A stretch of DNA of 64,000 nt, from positions 248,001 through 312,000 of the forward strand of contig NZ_JBOUVX010000003.1 in NCBI RefSeq assembly GCF_050789285.1, given 5' to 3'. Every line of letters begins with the position of its first letter. The stretch's first letter is position 1. The notes below the pieces were generated by a model. The model saw only the letters and a list, made by a program, of their open reading frames with translations. It ran no database searches and was not told where the DNA came from. Of this stretch, positions 32,125 through 41,157 are shown one piece after another. Both the position numbers and the translations under genes were made by a program. Source of the stretch: CAVPWP01 sp050789285. Its GTDB lineage: Bacteria > Pseudomonadota > Alphaproteobacteria > Rhodobacterales > Rhodobacteraceae.

Positions 32125-33501
32125 TCAGGCGGGCGCCGGGGTGCGGCCGGCCAGCGTCCAGAAGCGCCGGAACAGAAGCCCTGCCGCGAAGGCCAGCCCG
32201 ATGACGAGGCCGGTCCAGACGCCGACGACCCCGAACCCCAGCGGGAAGCCCAGCACATAGGCCGCGGGCATCCCCACCCCCCAATAGCTGATCGCGGCAT
32301 GGATCATCGGCACCCGCGTGTCCTGGATGCCCCGCAGGACGCCCAGCGACATGACCTGCCCCGCGTCCATCAGCTGAAAGAGCGCGGCCATGGCCAGAAG
32401 CGTCACCCCAACGGCGATGATCTCGGGGCGCGCGGGATCGGACGGGTCAAGGAAAAGGCCCACGATCGGCGCGCCCAGCGTCAGGAAGGCGGCGATCGTC
32501 GCGGCAACCATCAGCCCCGACAGGCCGTAGGCGGCGAAGGCCGCGCCGCGCAACGCGCGCGGGTCCTGCCGCCCGTGGAACTGGCCCACGCGGATCGTCG
32601 CGGCCTGGCTCAGGCCGATGTGCACCATGAAGGTGATCGAGGCCACGTTCATCGCGATGCCGTGGGCGGCCAGTTCGACCGTGCCGATCCAGCCCACCAG
32701 AAGCGACGAGCCCGCGAAAAGCCCGGTTTCGGCAAGGCTCGTCATGCCGATCGGCCAGCCAAGGCGGAAGACGGCGCGGAACGCCTCCCAGTCGGGACGC
32801 CAGAAACGGATGAACAGCGCGAATTCCGGCGTCACCCGCGCGACATAGACCGCAAGTGCGGCAAGGCTCACGATCTGAAGCGTGACCGAGGCGACGGCCG
32901 CGCCCGCGACGCCCAGTTCGGGAAAGCCCCAGTTTCCGAAGATCAGCGCATAGTTCAGAAGCCCGTTCAGCACCGCCGTTGCGACGGTGATCCAGAACAC
33001 GGCCTGCGTACGCTCAAGCGCGGCAAGATAGCTTTTCAGCACCATGACCAGAAGGCTGGGGATGAAGCCGATGGCGGCGATGCGCAGATAGACGGCGGCA
33101 AGGCGGCTGACCTCGGGATCCTGGCCCATCAGGCGCAGAAGCGGCTCGGACCAGACGAGCACAGGGGTCACCGCGGCGCCGAACAGGATCGACAGCCACA
33201 GGCCCATCCGCGTGACGCGGCGCACCTGCGTCCCCTCGCCCGATCCGGCATAGCTTGCCACCATCGGCATCACCGCCCAGGCGAAGCCCGAGCCCACGAC
33301 GAACAGCACGAAGTAAAGCGGCACCGCCAGCACCAGCGCGGCAAGCTCGGTCACGCCGTACCAGCCCAGCATGACCGTGTCGGTGGTGTGGATGGCGATC
33401 TGCCCCAGATGGCTGCCGATCAGCGGCAGACCCAGCACCAGAAGGGCGCGGGCGTGTCCCGCTTCGGGGCCGGGCGGCGTATGATCGGCGATGCGGGCCA
33501 T
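32125..33501 (-). CDS. MATE family multidrug/toxin efflux transporter
   Basis: 458 residues with 12 predicted membrane helices in two halves. LGLPLIGSHLGQIAIHTTDTVMLG near the start and a matching segment at about 250 are family features. MATE proteins export cationic compounds with Na+ or H+. Convergent with ptsP. Confidence 0.9.
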   Translation of the reverse strand: MARIADHTPPGPEAGHARALLVLGLPLIGSHLGQIAIHTTDTVMLGWYGVTELAALVLAVPLYFVLFVVGSGFAWAVMPMVASYAGSGEGTQVRRVTRMGLWLSILFGAAVTPVLVWSEPLLRLMGQDPEVSRLAAVYLRIAAIGFIPSLLVMVLKSYLAALERTQAVFWITVATAVLNGLLNYALIFGNWGFPELGVAGAAVASVTLQIVSLAALAVYVARVTPEFALFIRFWRPDWEAFRAVFRLGWPIGMTSLAETGLFAGSSLLVGWIGTVELAAHGIAMNVASITFMVHIGLSQAATIRVGQFHGRQDPRALRGAAFAAYGLSGLMVAATIAAFLTLGAPIVGLFLDPSDPARPEIIAVGVTLLAMAALFQLMDAGQVMSLGVLRGIQDTRVPMIHAAISYWGVGMPAAYVLGFPLGFGVVGVWTGLVIGLAFAAGLLFRRFWTLAGRTPAPA

Positions 33502-33560
33502 GCGCCGGCTCTAGACCTGCGGCGTGGCGGCGGCAAGTGGGGCCTGCGGGCCGGAAAGAA

Positions 33561-33588
33561 AAAGCCCCGGCGCGATGGCCGGGGCTTT
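33561..33588 (-). terminator. intrinsic terminator after the VPLPA-CTERM gene
   Basis: AAAGCCCCGG and CCGGGGCTTT pair around an eight-base loop. On the minus strand a TTTTTC tract follows. It lies 30 bases past the end of the exported protein gene. Confidence 0.85.
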
Positions 33589-33617
33589 CGTGTTTCGCTT
33601 GTGGCTGCGGCCCTGGC

Positions 33618-34331
33618 TCAGGCCGACTTGCGCTTGCGGCGGACCGCAGCGAGGGCGCCAAGACCGCCGATCAGCATGAGCGCCGGGGCCGGCAGAGGAA
33701 CGGCGCTGACGGTGATATCGTCGATACCCCACCCATCGTTCCGGGTGTCAACGTTGAACGTCACCGACTTCACGCCCATGTCGAAGAAGGCCGTGACGTA
33801 GCTGATCTCGCCGTTATTGGCAGCACCGCCCGCACCGCCGAAACTCAGCACCGTCGAGTCACCGTTGGCGAACGTCGCGGTCATGGACGCGGACACGTCG
33901 TTGATGTCCGTCATGAAGAAGCCCAGCGACAGCACGGTCTGCGTGAAGTTGAGTGTCCACTTGACCTCCTTGCTGTCGTTGCTGTCCAGCCACTGACCCG
34001 AGTTGTCCGCGTTGGTCATGTCGCGGCGGCCAAGGAACGGCGAGGTCCCGGCGTCAAGAATGCGCAGCCCCCCGGCCTTTTGACCCGCAACCGTCTGCTC
34101 GAACGTACCCACGGCCGTCGAGATCGTGGTGTTGCTCTGGATCGGCAGCGACTCGAAATTCTCGGTCTTGATATTCGTTCCTGCGATCAGCGCCAGATAG
34201 GCAGCCTCGGCCGCCTTTGCGCCGGCATAATCACCGCTGGCAAAAACCTGCTGATTGACCGTGGCCGCCGACACGGCACCGGCCGCAAGAAGCGCCACCG
34301 CAGCGGTTGCACCAAAAATTGCTCTCTTCAT
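33618..34331 (-). CDS. VPLPA-CTERM sorted surface protein
   Basis: 237 residues. There is an N-terminal signal (AGAVSAAT), a beta-rich domain resembling those of PEP-CTERM-like surface proteins, and a C-terminal sorting signal: VPLPAPALMLIGGLG followed by the basic tail RRKRK. Proteins with this tail are processed by an exosortase variant; none is in the window. The ATG at 34331 follows GAGGGAAAAG directly, so an upstream in-frame start was dropped. The central domain's function is unknown. Confidence 0.85.
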   Translation of the reverse strand: MKRAIFGATAAVALLAAGAVSAATVNQQVFASGDYAGAKAAEAAYLALIAGTNIKTENFESLPIQSNTTISTAVGTFEQTVAGQKAGGLRILDAGTSPFLGRRDMTNADNSGQWLDSNDSKEVKWTLNFTQTVLSLGFFMTDINDVSASMTATFANGDSTVLSFGGAGGAANNGEISYVTAFFDMGVKSVTFNVDTRNDGWGIDDITVSAVPLPAPALMLIGGLGALAAVRRKRKSA

Positions 34332-34731
34332 CTTTTCCCTCACAAGTTACCCAAGCGCCGCCACACGCGATCACTTCCCCGACAAGTTAACAGAACGTGA
34401 AGTGCGAGTCTCCCTGTTTCTTGGCCAAAAGTCGCCCAAAATGTGGTCGGATTGTGGCCGCGACCGCGGCGCCCGCCCGCGCAATCCTGAAGCGAAAAAC
34501 GTTCTTTGTCAGTTACTTACATCCGAATGGGGCGCCGCACCTTCCCCAGGGTCAAGCAGGCCTCAAACGCGAACCAGTGCGTTCTCGATATGGAAACAGC
34601 GACTCGCCGCCCGCCCATACCCCTTTCCTGTCCCTTGCCCGGCGTTTCCCCGGCCTGCCGCCACGGCCATTGCCGAGACGGCGCCTTCGGCCCTATCCTG
34701 CGCGCAACCAACAACAACATCCGAGCAGCCC
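34332..34731. promoter_or_regulatory. intergenic region between exported protein and parE
   Basis: No gene was found here. Two ACAAGTTA motifs stand 40 bases apart (near 34342 and 34382), ahead of the surface-protein gene, and the right half should hold the parE promoter. No structured RNA was recognised. Confidence 0.4.
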
Positions 34732-36687
34732 ATGGCCGACGACCTTCTTTCCGCCGCCGCAGACACCTATGACGCCACGTCGATCGAAGTGCTCGAGGGG
34801 CTCGAGCCCGTGCGCAAGCGGCCGGGCATGTACATCGGCGGCACCGACGAGCGCGCGCTGCACCACCTTGTGGCCGAAGTCCTCGACAACGCGATGGACG
34901 AGGCCGTCGCCGGCCACGCCACCCGGATCGAGGTGGAGCTTCACGCCGACTACAGCGTCAGTGTGCGCGACAACGGGCGCGGCATACCAGTGGACCCGCA
35001 CCCGAAGTTCCCCGGCAAGTCCGCGCTCGAGGTGATCCTGTGCACGCTGCATGCGGGGGGCAAGTTCTCGGGCAAGGCCTATCAGACCTCGGGCGGCCTG
35101 CACGGGGTGGGCGTCAGCGTGGTCAACGCGCTGTCCGACCATCTGCGCGTCGAGGTCGCCCGCAACCGCGAGCTTTACGCCCAGGAATTCTCGCGCGGGC
35201 TGCCGCAGGGACCGATCCAGAAGATCGGCCCCACCCCGAACCGGCGCGGCACCACCGTGACCTTCCACGCCGACGACGAGATCTTCGGCCATCACCGCTT
35301 TCGGCCCGCGCGGCTTCTGCGCATGGTGCGCTCGAAGGCCTATCTTTTCTCGGGCGTCGAGATCCGGTGGAAATCCGCGATCGAGGACGGCGACACGCCG
35401 ATGGAGGCGACGTTCCACTTCCCCGGCGGCCTGTCGGATTACCTGGGCGAGACGCTGGAAGGCGCCACCACCTATGCCGACCGGCCCTTCGCCGGCACCG
35501 TCGAATTCGCCGAGCGCTTCGGCGTGCCGGGCAAGGTCGAATGGGCGATCAACTGGACGCCCGTGCGCGACGGTTTCATCCAGTCCTACTGCAACACGAT
35601 CCCCACGCCCGAGGGCGGCACGCACGAGGCCGGCTTCTGGGCGGCGATCCTGAAGGGCATCCGTGCCTACGGCGAGCTTGCCAACAACCGCAAGGCCGCC
35701 AACATCAGCCGCGAGGACCTGCTGACGGGCGGCTGCGCGCTGGTGTCGTGCTTCATCTCCGAGCCCGAGTTCGTGGGCCAGACCAAGGACCGGCTGGCCA
35801 CGACCGAGGCCGCGCGGCTGGTCGAGAATTCGGTGCGCGACCATTTCGACAACTGGCTGGCGGCCGACACGCGGTCGGCCGGGGCGATCCTCGACTTCCT
35901 CGTCCTGCGGGCCGAGGAACGCATCCGCCGCCGGCAGGAAAAGGAAACAAGCCGCAAGACGGCGACCAAGAAGCTGCGCCTGCCGGGCAAGCTGGTCGAC
36001 TGTTCGCGCCAGACCCGCGAGGGGACCGAGATCTTCCTGGTCGAGGGCGACAGCGCGGGCGGGTCGGCCAAGATGGCGCGCGACCGCGAAACCCAGGCGC
36101 TTCTGCCGCTGCGCGGCAAGATCCTGAACGTGCTTGGGGCGGCGTCCTCGAAGCTGGGCCAGAACCAGGAGATCGCGGACCTTGGCCAGGCGCTGGGCGT
36201 GGGGCTGGGGTCGCGCTTCGTGCTGGATGACCTGCGCTACGAGAAGGTCATCATCATGACCGACGCCGACGTCGACGGGGCGCATATCGCCTCGCTTCTG
36301 ATGACGTTCTTCTTCACCCAGATGCGCCCGATGATCGACGCGGGCCACCTTTACCTGGCCTGCCCGCCGCTGTTCCGGCTGACGCAGGGGGCGAAACGGG
36401 TCTATTGCCTGGACGAGGCCGAGAAGGCCGCGTGGATGGCCAAGGGCCTTGGCGGCAAGGGCAAGATCGATGTCAGCCGCTTCAAGGGCCTGGGCGAGAT
36501 GGACGCCAAGGACCTCAAGGACACCACGATGAACCCCGCGACGCGCAAGCTGATCCGCGTGACCGTGGGCGACGAGATCCCGGGTGAGACAGAGGACCTG
36601 GTCGAGCGTCTGATGGGCAAGAAGCCCGAACTGCGGTTCCAGTTCATTCAGGAGAACGCGAGGTTCGTCGAGGAGCTGGATGTTTAG
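34732..36687 (+). CDS. parE: DNA topoisomerase IV subunit B
   Basis: 651 residues. The GHKL ATPase domain (EVLDNAMDEA, DNGRGIPVD, GGLHGVGVSVVNAL), transducer and TOPRIM domain (LVEGDSAGGSAKMARDRETQ, then TDADVDGAHI) are in order. The GDSAGGSAK block and total length fit ParE rather than GyrB, which is about 150 residues longer. With ParC it decatenates chromosomes. The start MADDLLSAAA fits the family; the long upstream open frame does not. Confidence 0.93.
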   Translation: MADDLLSAAADTYDATSIEVLEGLEPVRKRPGMYIGGTDERALHHLVAEVLDNAMDEAVAGHATRIEVELHADYSVSVRDNGRGIPVDPHPKFPGKSALEVILCTLHAGGKFSGKAYQTSGGLHGVGVSVVNALSDHLRVEVARNRELYAQEFSRGLPQGPIQKIGPTPNRRGTTVTFHADDEIFGHHRFRPARLLRMVRSKAYLFSGVEIRWKSAIEDGDTPMEATFHFPGGLSDYLGETLEGATTYADRPFAGTVEFAERFGVPGKVEWAINWTPVRDGFIQSYCNTIPTPEGGTHEAGFWAAILKGIRAYGELANNRKAANISREDLLTGGCALVSCFISEPEFVGQTKDRLATTEAARLVENSVRDHFDNWLAADTRSAGAILDFLVLRAEERIRRRQEKETSRKTATKKLRLPGKLVDCSRQTREGTEIFLVEGDSAGGSAKMARDRETQALLPLRGKILNVLGAASSKLGQNQEIADLGQALGVGLGSRFVLDDLRYEKVIIMTDADVDGAHIASLLMTFFFTQMRPMIDAGHLYLACPPLFRLTQGAKRVYCLDEAEKAAWMAKGLGGKGKIDVSRFKGLGEMDAKDLKDTTMNPATRKLIRVTVGDEIPGETEDLVERLMGKKPELRFQFIQENARFVEELDV

Positions 36688-36728
36688 GCAAGCATAAATT
36701 CATCAAAGTCCGGGCGCACATAGGCGCA

Positions 36729-36754
36729 ATGCTTGCTAAGCGTCTGCAAGCATG
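36729..36754. promoter_or_regulatory. inverted repeat ATGCTTGC / GCAAGCAT before the P63C gene
   Basis: Eight-base perfect arms at 36729-36736 and 36747-36754, with another GCAAGCAT at about 36690 right after parE. It lies 33 bases before the P63C start and could be an operator. Confidence 0.4.
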
Positions 36755-36786
36755 CTAGCAGCATTGGCGACGGATTCGGAAGAAGG

Positions 36787-37806
36787 ATGCTTGCCTTGAA
36801 AAGATCACCTCAACGTATGGGCGGGGAAGCCCGCGCAAAGGCACTCGATCCCCAGAAACGGGCGGAAATTGCCCGAAAGGCGGCGGCCGCGCGATGGGAA
36901 GGCAAGGATGACGTTCCGGATCAAACGGAGCTGCCGGTCGCCACACACCAAGGAAGCGTGAATCTCGGAGGGCTCGCACTTGACTGCTATGTCCTCGCTG
37001 ACGGCAGGAGAGTGTTTCACAAACGCGGCATGGCGCGGGCTCTTGGTATGCGCTCCGCTGGCGGAAATGCCTTCGTCAAGACCATTCAGCGGAAGGGGCT
37101 TTCTAGTCAAATCGACCGGGAACTTGCCGAGAAAATTGACAATCCATTCTACTTTCGTGCGTTGAATGGTGACATTGCTCACGGCTACGACGCGGAGATT
37201 CTGGTTGAAGTTTGCAAGGCGATCATGCGCGCCCAGCAAAACGGAAACCTAACCTCTGCACAAGAACCTTTGGCAGAACAAGCTAGAGTCCTTCTAAACG
37301 CCTTTGCAAAGGTTGGCGTCACAGCACTTATTGATGAGGCGACTGGCTTCCAAGAGATTCGTCACCCGGATGCCTTGCGCCTTTTGGTCGATCAATACAT
37401 TGAAGAAGAGAAGCGGGAGTGGGCCAAGGAATTCCCGGACGACTACTATGACGAGCTTAATCGAATATTTGGAAGCAAGAGGCTGACTCACACTAAGTCT
37501 GGCCGGGTAGTGCAGAACCGTCCACAACACTTTGCGAAGTTCACACGAAGCTACGTTTATCATCCGCTTGAGAATGGCGCAGTTCTTGAGGAACTCGACC
37601 GAATTAATCCGAAGTTTGGAAAAAATGGAAACCGCCGCGCTAGGTTTCACCAACATCTTTCGGAAGGCTATGGACTTCAGAAATTAAAGATTCAAGTTCA
37701 GGAAGTCCTGACGCTAATGAAGATCTCGGACAATGTTTCTCAGTTTAAGAAACTCTTCGAGAAGAGGTTTAGCAGAAGTTATCAACCTGACCTTTTCGAC
37801 ACCTGA
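36787..37806 (+). CDS. P63C domain protein, horizontally acquired
   Basis: 339 residues. A basic N-terminal segment (KALDPQKRAEIARKAAAARW) leads into a long domain that I place in the phage-derived P63C family from its layout: GSVNLGGLALDCYVLADGRRVF, then KGLSSQIDREL, and the C-terminal SYVYHPLENGAV. G+C is about 48% in the line 37261-37320, well below its neighbours. It sits alone between parE and a BrnA-like ORF. P63C function is unknown; phage and defence-island occurrence suggests a phage-related role. The start is uncertain; another ATG lies at 36817. Confidence 0.65.
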   Translation: MLALKRSPQRMGGEARAKALDPQKRAEIARKAAAARWEGKDDVPDQTELPVATHQGSVNLGGLALDCYVLADGRRVFHKRGMARALGMRSAGGNAFVKTIQRKGLSSQIDRELAEKIDNPFYFRALNGDIAHGYDAEILVEVCKAIMRAQQNGNLTSAQEPLAEQARVLLNAFAKVGVTALIDEATGFQEIRHPDALRLLVDQYIEEEKREWAKEFPDDYYDELNRIFGSKRLTHTKSGRVVQNRPQHFAKFTRSYVYHPLENGAVLEELDRINPKFGKNGNRRARFHQHLSEGYGLQKLKIQVQEVLTLMKISDNVSQFKKLFEKRFSRSYQPDLFDT

Positions 37807-37815
37807 GGGCTGGGG

Positions 37816-38016
37816 TTGGGATCGACTTTGAGCCGTGAGTTGGCCGAAATCCTCCGCAAGGCTTGCAAGCTCGGCCGACTGCCCCTGCCCGAGGATCAGC
37901 GGAAGCTGCAGGTGACGCTTTACCTCGACCGCGATGTGCTGGCGCGGTTGCGCGCGGACGGGCGCGGCTGGCAGACGCGGGCCAACGCCGCGTTGCGCAA
38001 GGCGCTCGGGCTTTGA
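37816..38016 (+). CDS. orphan BrnA-like antitoxin fragment
   Basis: 66 residues from a TTG. The C-terminal half LQVTLYLDRDVLARLRADG with GWQTRANAALRKALGL matches the ribbon-helix-helix end of BrnA antitoxins, which bind their own promoter and neutralise BrnT. The N-terminal half of BrnA and any BrnT toxin gene are missing, so it is a solitary regulator or a relic. High G+C, unlike the P63C gene just upstream. Confidence 0.5.
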   Translation: MGSTLSRELAEILRKACKLGRLPLPEDQRKLQVTLYLDRDVLARLRADGRGWQTRANAALRKALGL

Positions 38017-38221
38017 GGGCCCCAAACCCCCTCCCCCTTGCACGCCACCCCGCGCCCCCATAGATTCCCCCGTGCAGGCGCGGTGCGCCGCCCTGCTGCC
38101 AAAGGGATCATCGCCCCGACGATGCGCGGCTGTCGCGCCCGCTCGGGCAACCCTGACACCCCCCAAAGCATCGGCCCGGGCCGGCATTCCGCCCCCGGGA
38201 ACCAGCGACGGGAGAGACCCC

Positions 38222-38353
38222 ATGTCCAAGGAAAAAAGCCGCGGCAACAAGGAAGCCAAGAAGCCCAAGAAGGAAAAGCCGAAGGTTCTGGCCACCGCCA
38301 ACTCGAACCTCGGCAAGGATGGCACCGTGATCGCCGGCAAGAAGATCAAGTGA
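38222..38353 (+). CDS. conserved 43-aa lysine-rich protein
   Basis: Reads MSKEKSRGNKEAKKPKKEKP and continues VLATANSNLGKDGTVIAGKKIK. It is strongly basic and probably unfolded. The form is common as a short conserved protein in Rhodobacteraceae. A GGGAGAG site precedes the ATG. It may bind nucleic acid; function unknown. Confidence 0.7.
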   Translation: MSKEKSRGNKEAKKPKKEKPKVLATANSNLGKDGTVIAGKKIK

Positions 38354-38441
38354 CCGCCCGGGGCGTCACAGCGGCACGACACGACCGACGGGCGGGCAGC
38401 GATGCGCCGCCCGTTTTCCTGTCTGTCGCCGGGTCGGCCCG

Positions 38442-38852
38442 CTACTGCTGCACCGCCTGAAGCCAGGCCACGAGGTCGGCGATGGGCGCGGCGGTCAGGA
38501 TCGGCTGGCCGTCCTCGGCCGGGATCGCCGCGTCGGGAAAGTCGAAGTAGGTCCCGAACAGCGGCATGACGCCGCCATGGACCAGTTCGGGGTCGCGCCC
38601 GTCGATCTGACGCGCGACGCGCGCGGTGGGAAAGACCCCGCCGTTCATGGCCGCAAGCTGCGTCAGGTCGGGCGGATGCAGCGCGAGGATCGCCGACAAC
38701 TCGCCCCCGCCCGTCGCGTCCGCGCCATGGCAGGCCGCGCAGAACGAGGCGAACAACTGCCCGCCGAACTCGGCGTCCTGCGCCCTGCCCGGCCCCGGCA
38801 CACCCAGTGCCAGTAGCAGCGCCGCAACGCCCATTCCGATCATCCGCCGCAT
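38442..38852 (-). CDS. small periplasmic c-type cytochrome
   Basis: 136 residues: a signal peptide (ending near GRAQ), one haem-binding CAACH near residue 37, and a distal methionine in GGVMPLFG. The CGGAGGATGCG site picks the ATG at 38852. It is a single-haem electron carrier. The next gene upstream is a second, related cytochrome with the same NGGVFPT block, so the pair probably arose by duplication. Confidence 0.85.
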   Translation of the reverse strand: MRRMIGMGVAALLLALGVPGPGRAQDAEFGGQLFASFCAACHGADATGGGELSAILALHPPDLTQLAAMNGGVFPTARVARQIDGRDPELVHGGVMPLFGTYFDFPDAAIPAEDGQPILTAAPIADLVAWLQAVQQ

Positions 38853-38933
38853 CGCATCCTCCGGTGAACGCGCCCCGTGCCCGCGGATCAAGCCTGCCGC
38901 AGCGCCGCGCGCCGCGCCTTGATGCGCGTCAAC

Positions 38934-39335
38934 TCAGCGCTGAAGCGACTCGATGTAAAGCGCGAGGTCCAGAAGCCGCAGGGGCGTGGGCGTCATCACC
39001 CCCGGCGCGGTTTCGAACAGCACCGTCTCGCCGGTCAGAAGCGCGCCGAACTCGGGCATGGCGCCCGTGCCGTGGGTGTAGCCGTCGACCCGGGCCATGA
39101 CATCGACCGTCGGGAAGACCCCGCCGTTGCGCGCCGCCAGCCGCGTGAGGTCGGCGGGCGGCGGCGACAGGTCCTGCCCCACCGGCCCGTCGCCCCGCCC
39201 GCCGTCGCCGTGACAGGACGCACAAAGCGCCTGGAAATCGGCCCGCCCCGCCCCTTCCGAGGGCGGCGGCACGCAGGCGGCCAGCGCAAGCCCCGCAAGA
39301 CCCAGCGCCAGGGTCGGAATGATGAATGCTCGCAT
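38934..39335 (-). CDS. c-type cytochrome lipoprotein
   Basis: 133 residues. The lipobox LAAC (Cys21) anchors it to a membrane. A single haem site CASCH lies near residue 38, and GAMPEFG supplies a methionine ligand. It is similar in layout to the following cytochrome gene (both have LTRLAARNGGVFPT-like blocks). Likely paralogues in one operon; electron partner unknown. Confidence 0.85.
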   Translation of the reverse strand: MRAFIIPTLALGLAGLALAACVPPPSEGAGRADFQALCASCHGDGGRGDGPVGQDLSPPPADLTRLAARNGGVFPTVDVMARVDGYTHGTGAMPEFGALLTGETVLFETAPGVMTPTPLRLLDLALYIESLQR

Positions 39336-39422
39336 GCTGTGCCTCCGGTCCTTGTTGTTGCGGCAAGCCTAGCACGGTCGGCGCGCTTGCAGAACCGCCC
39401 GGAGGCATTCTAGGGTCGCATC

Positions 39423-39584
39423 ATGCGCGTTTCCGCCCTTCTCGCCCTTCTGGTCCTGTCCGGCTGCGTCGGCTTCGCCCGCGGCGACGGACAGGGCAAT
39501 GTCGAGGTCGTGACCAACTGGGGCAGCTTCGGCGGGGCTGCCGAGGAGACGCCGGAAAAGCCCGTCGCCGAGGCTGCGCAATAG
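39423..39584 (+). CDS. 53-aa lipoprotein
   Basis: A short signal ends in VLSGC (Cys15), followed by a tail (VTNWGSFGGAAEE) without a recognisable domain. The lipobox is clear, so a small membrane-attached peptide is likely. No ribosome site stands out. Function unknown. Confidence 0.5.
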   Translation: MRVSALLALLVLSGCVGFARGDGQGNVEVVTNWGSFGGAAEETPEKPVAEAAQ

Positions 39585-39643
39585 CGCGAAAAACCCCTTG
39601 CAGCCCCCGGCCCGAGTCGCTATCTGACGCCTCACCCAAGGAC

Positions 39644-39718
39644 GCGGGCGTAGCTCAGGGGTAGAGCATTACCTTGCCAAGGTAAGGGTCGTGAGTTCGA
39701 ATCTCATCGCCCGCTCCA
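39644..39718 (+). tRNA. tRNA-Gly (GCC)
   Basis: 75 bases with encoded CCA. Acceptor GCGGGCG/CGCCCGC, anticodon loop TTGCCAA with anticodon GCC, T arm GTGAG TTCGAAT CTCAT. Followed by a strong terminator. Confidence 0.97.
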
Positions 39719-39727
39719 ACATCCAGG

Positions 39728-39756
39728 AAACCGGCCTCTGGCCGGTTTTTCTTTTT
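39728..39756 (+). terminator. intrinsic terminator after tRNA-Gly
   Basis: AAACCGGCC and GGCCGGTTT pair around TCT, followed by TTTTTCTTTTT. Confidence 0.9.
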
Positions 39757-39916
39757 CTGCAGCGCACTGGCCCCTCGCTGGCCCCTCCCCGACACCGCCC
39801 GTCGGCCCGGGCGACCTGAGGCACGCCCGCCGCGCCGGGCGGCGAAATGACGGCCTCCGGCTTCCCCCCCGGGCCCGGCCGCCCTATAAGGCGCGCGCAG
39901 CAACCGGAGCACGCCC

Positions 39917-40504
39917 ATGCGCACCGCGAAGATCACGCGCAAGACCGCCGAGACCGAGGTGACCGTCGAGATCGACCTGGACGGAAGCGGCAGTTACAAC
40001 AACGTGACCGGGGTCGGGTTCCTCGACCACATGCTCGACCAGCTGGCGCGGCATTCGCTGATCGACATTCGCGTGCGCGCCGAGGGCGACCTGCACATCG
40101 ACGACCACCACACGGTCGAGGACACCGGCATCGCGCTGGGCCAGGCGCTGAGCGCGGCGCTGGCCGACAAGCGCGGCATCCGGCGCTATGGCGAATGCCA
40201 CCTGCCGATGGACGAGACGCTGGTGCGCGCCGCTCTTGACCTGTCGGGGCGGCCCTTCCTTGTCTGGGACGTGCCGATGACCGCGCCCAGGATCGGCAGC
40301 TTCGACACCGAGCTGGTGCGCGAATTCTTCCAGGGCTTCGCGACCCATGGCGGGATCACGCTGCACGTCAGCCGGCTGGCCGGCGTCAACAGCCACCACA
40401 TCGCCGAGGCCACGTTCAAGGCCGTGGCCCGCGCCCTGCGCATGGCGGTCGAGACCGATCCGCGCAAGGCCGACGAGATCCCGTCGACCAAGGGAAGTCT
40501 CTGA
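39917..40504 (+). CDS. hisB: imidazoleglycerol-phosphate dehydratase
   Basis: 195 residues, full-length monofunctional HisB (sixth step of histidine synthesis). The metal-binding motifs GFLDHMLDQLARH, DLHIDDHHTVEDTGIALG and GVNSHHIAEATFKA are intact. First gene of the his group here; hisH follows after seven bases. Confidence 0.96.
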   Translation: MRTAKITRKTAETEVTVEIDLDGSGSYNNVTGVGFLDHMLDQLARHSLIDIRVRAEGDLHIDDHHTVEDTGIALGQALSAALADKRGIRRYGECHLPMDETLVRAALDLSGRPFLVWDVPMTAPRIGSFDTELVREFFQGFATHGGITLHVSRLAGVNSHHIAEATFKAVARALRMAVETDPRKADEIPSTKGSL

Positions 40505-40511
40505 GGCGGGC

Positions 40512-41150
40512 ATGCTGACGGCACTGATCGACTACGAGTCGGGCAATCTTCACTCGGCCGAGAAGGCCTTTCAGCGCATGGCGCGGGAAACCGGCGCGGG
40601 CCAGGTCGTCGTGACCTCGGACGCCGAGGTCGTGGCGCGGGCGGATCGGATCGTGCTGCCCGGCGACGGAGCGTTTCCGGCCTGTCACGCGGCGCTCACC
40701 GGGCGCGGCGGCCTTCACGAGGCGCTGCGCGAGGCGGTCGAGGTCAGGGGCCGGCCCTTCCTTGGGATCTGCGTGGGCATGCAGCTCATGGCGCGGACGG
40801 GCCACGAATACCGCGAGACGCCCGGGCTGGGCTGGATCGACGGCGAGGTGGTCGCGATCCGGCCGTCGGACGCGCGGCTCAAGGTGCCGCACATGGGCTG
40901 GAACGACCTGGTGATCGACCGCGCACACCCCGTTCTCGACGGGATCGCGACCGGCGACCACGCCTATTTCGTCCATTCCTACCAGATGGTTCTGGACGAT
41001 CCTTCAAGCCTTCTGGCGCATTGCGACTATGGCGGCCCGGTGACCGCCATCGTCGGACGCGACACCATGGTGGGCACCCAGTTCCACCCCGAGAAAAGCC
41101 AGGCGGCCGGCCTGCGGCTGATCGCGAATTTCCTGGGCTGGGCGCCCTGA
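40512..41150 (+). CDS. hisH: imidazole glycerol phosphate synthase, glutaminase subunit
   Basis: 212 residues, class I glutamine amidotransferase: nucleophile Cys in FLGICVGMQLM and His-x-Glu in GTQFHPEKSQ. It passes ammonia to HisF, encoded 2.5 kb downstream. The start ATG at 40512 follows hisB closely, implying cotranscription. Confidence 0.96.
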   Translation: MLTALIDYESGNLHSAEKAFQRMARETGAGQVVVTSDAEVVARADRIVLPGDGAFPACHAALTGRGGLHEALREAVEVRGRPFLGICVGMQLMARTGHEYRETPGLGWIDGEVVAIRPSDARLKVPHMGWNDLVIDRAHPVLDGIATGDHAYFVHSYQMVLDDPSSLLAHCDYGGPVTAIVGRDTMVGTQFHPEKSQAAGLRLIANFLGWAP

Positions 41151-41157
41151 TCCGGCC

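Noticed and set aside
29847..32300. Leftward open frame of 817 codons across ptsP
   Set aside because: Antisense shadow; PtsP on the plus strand has all catalytic motifs.
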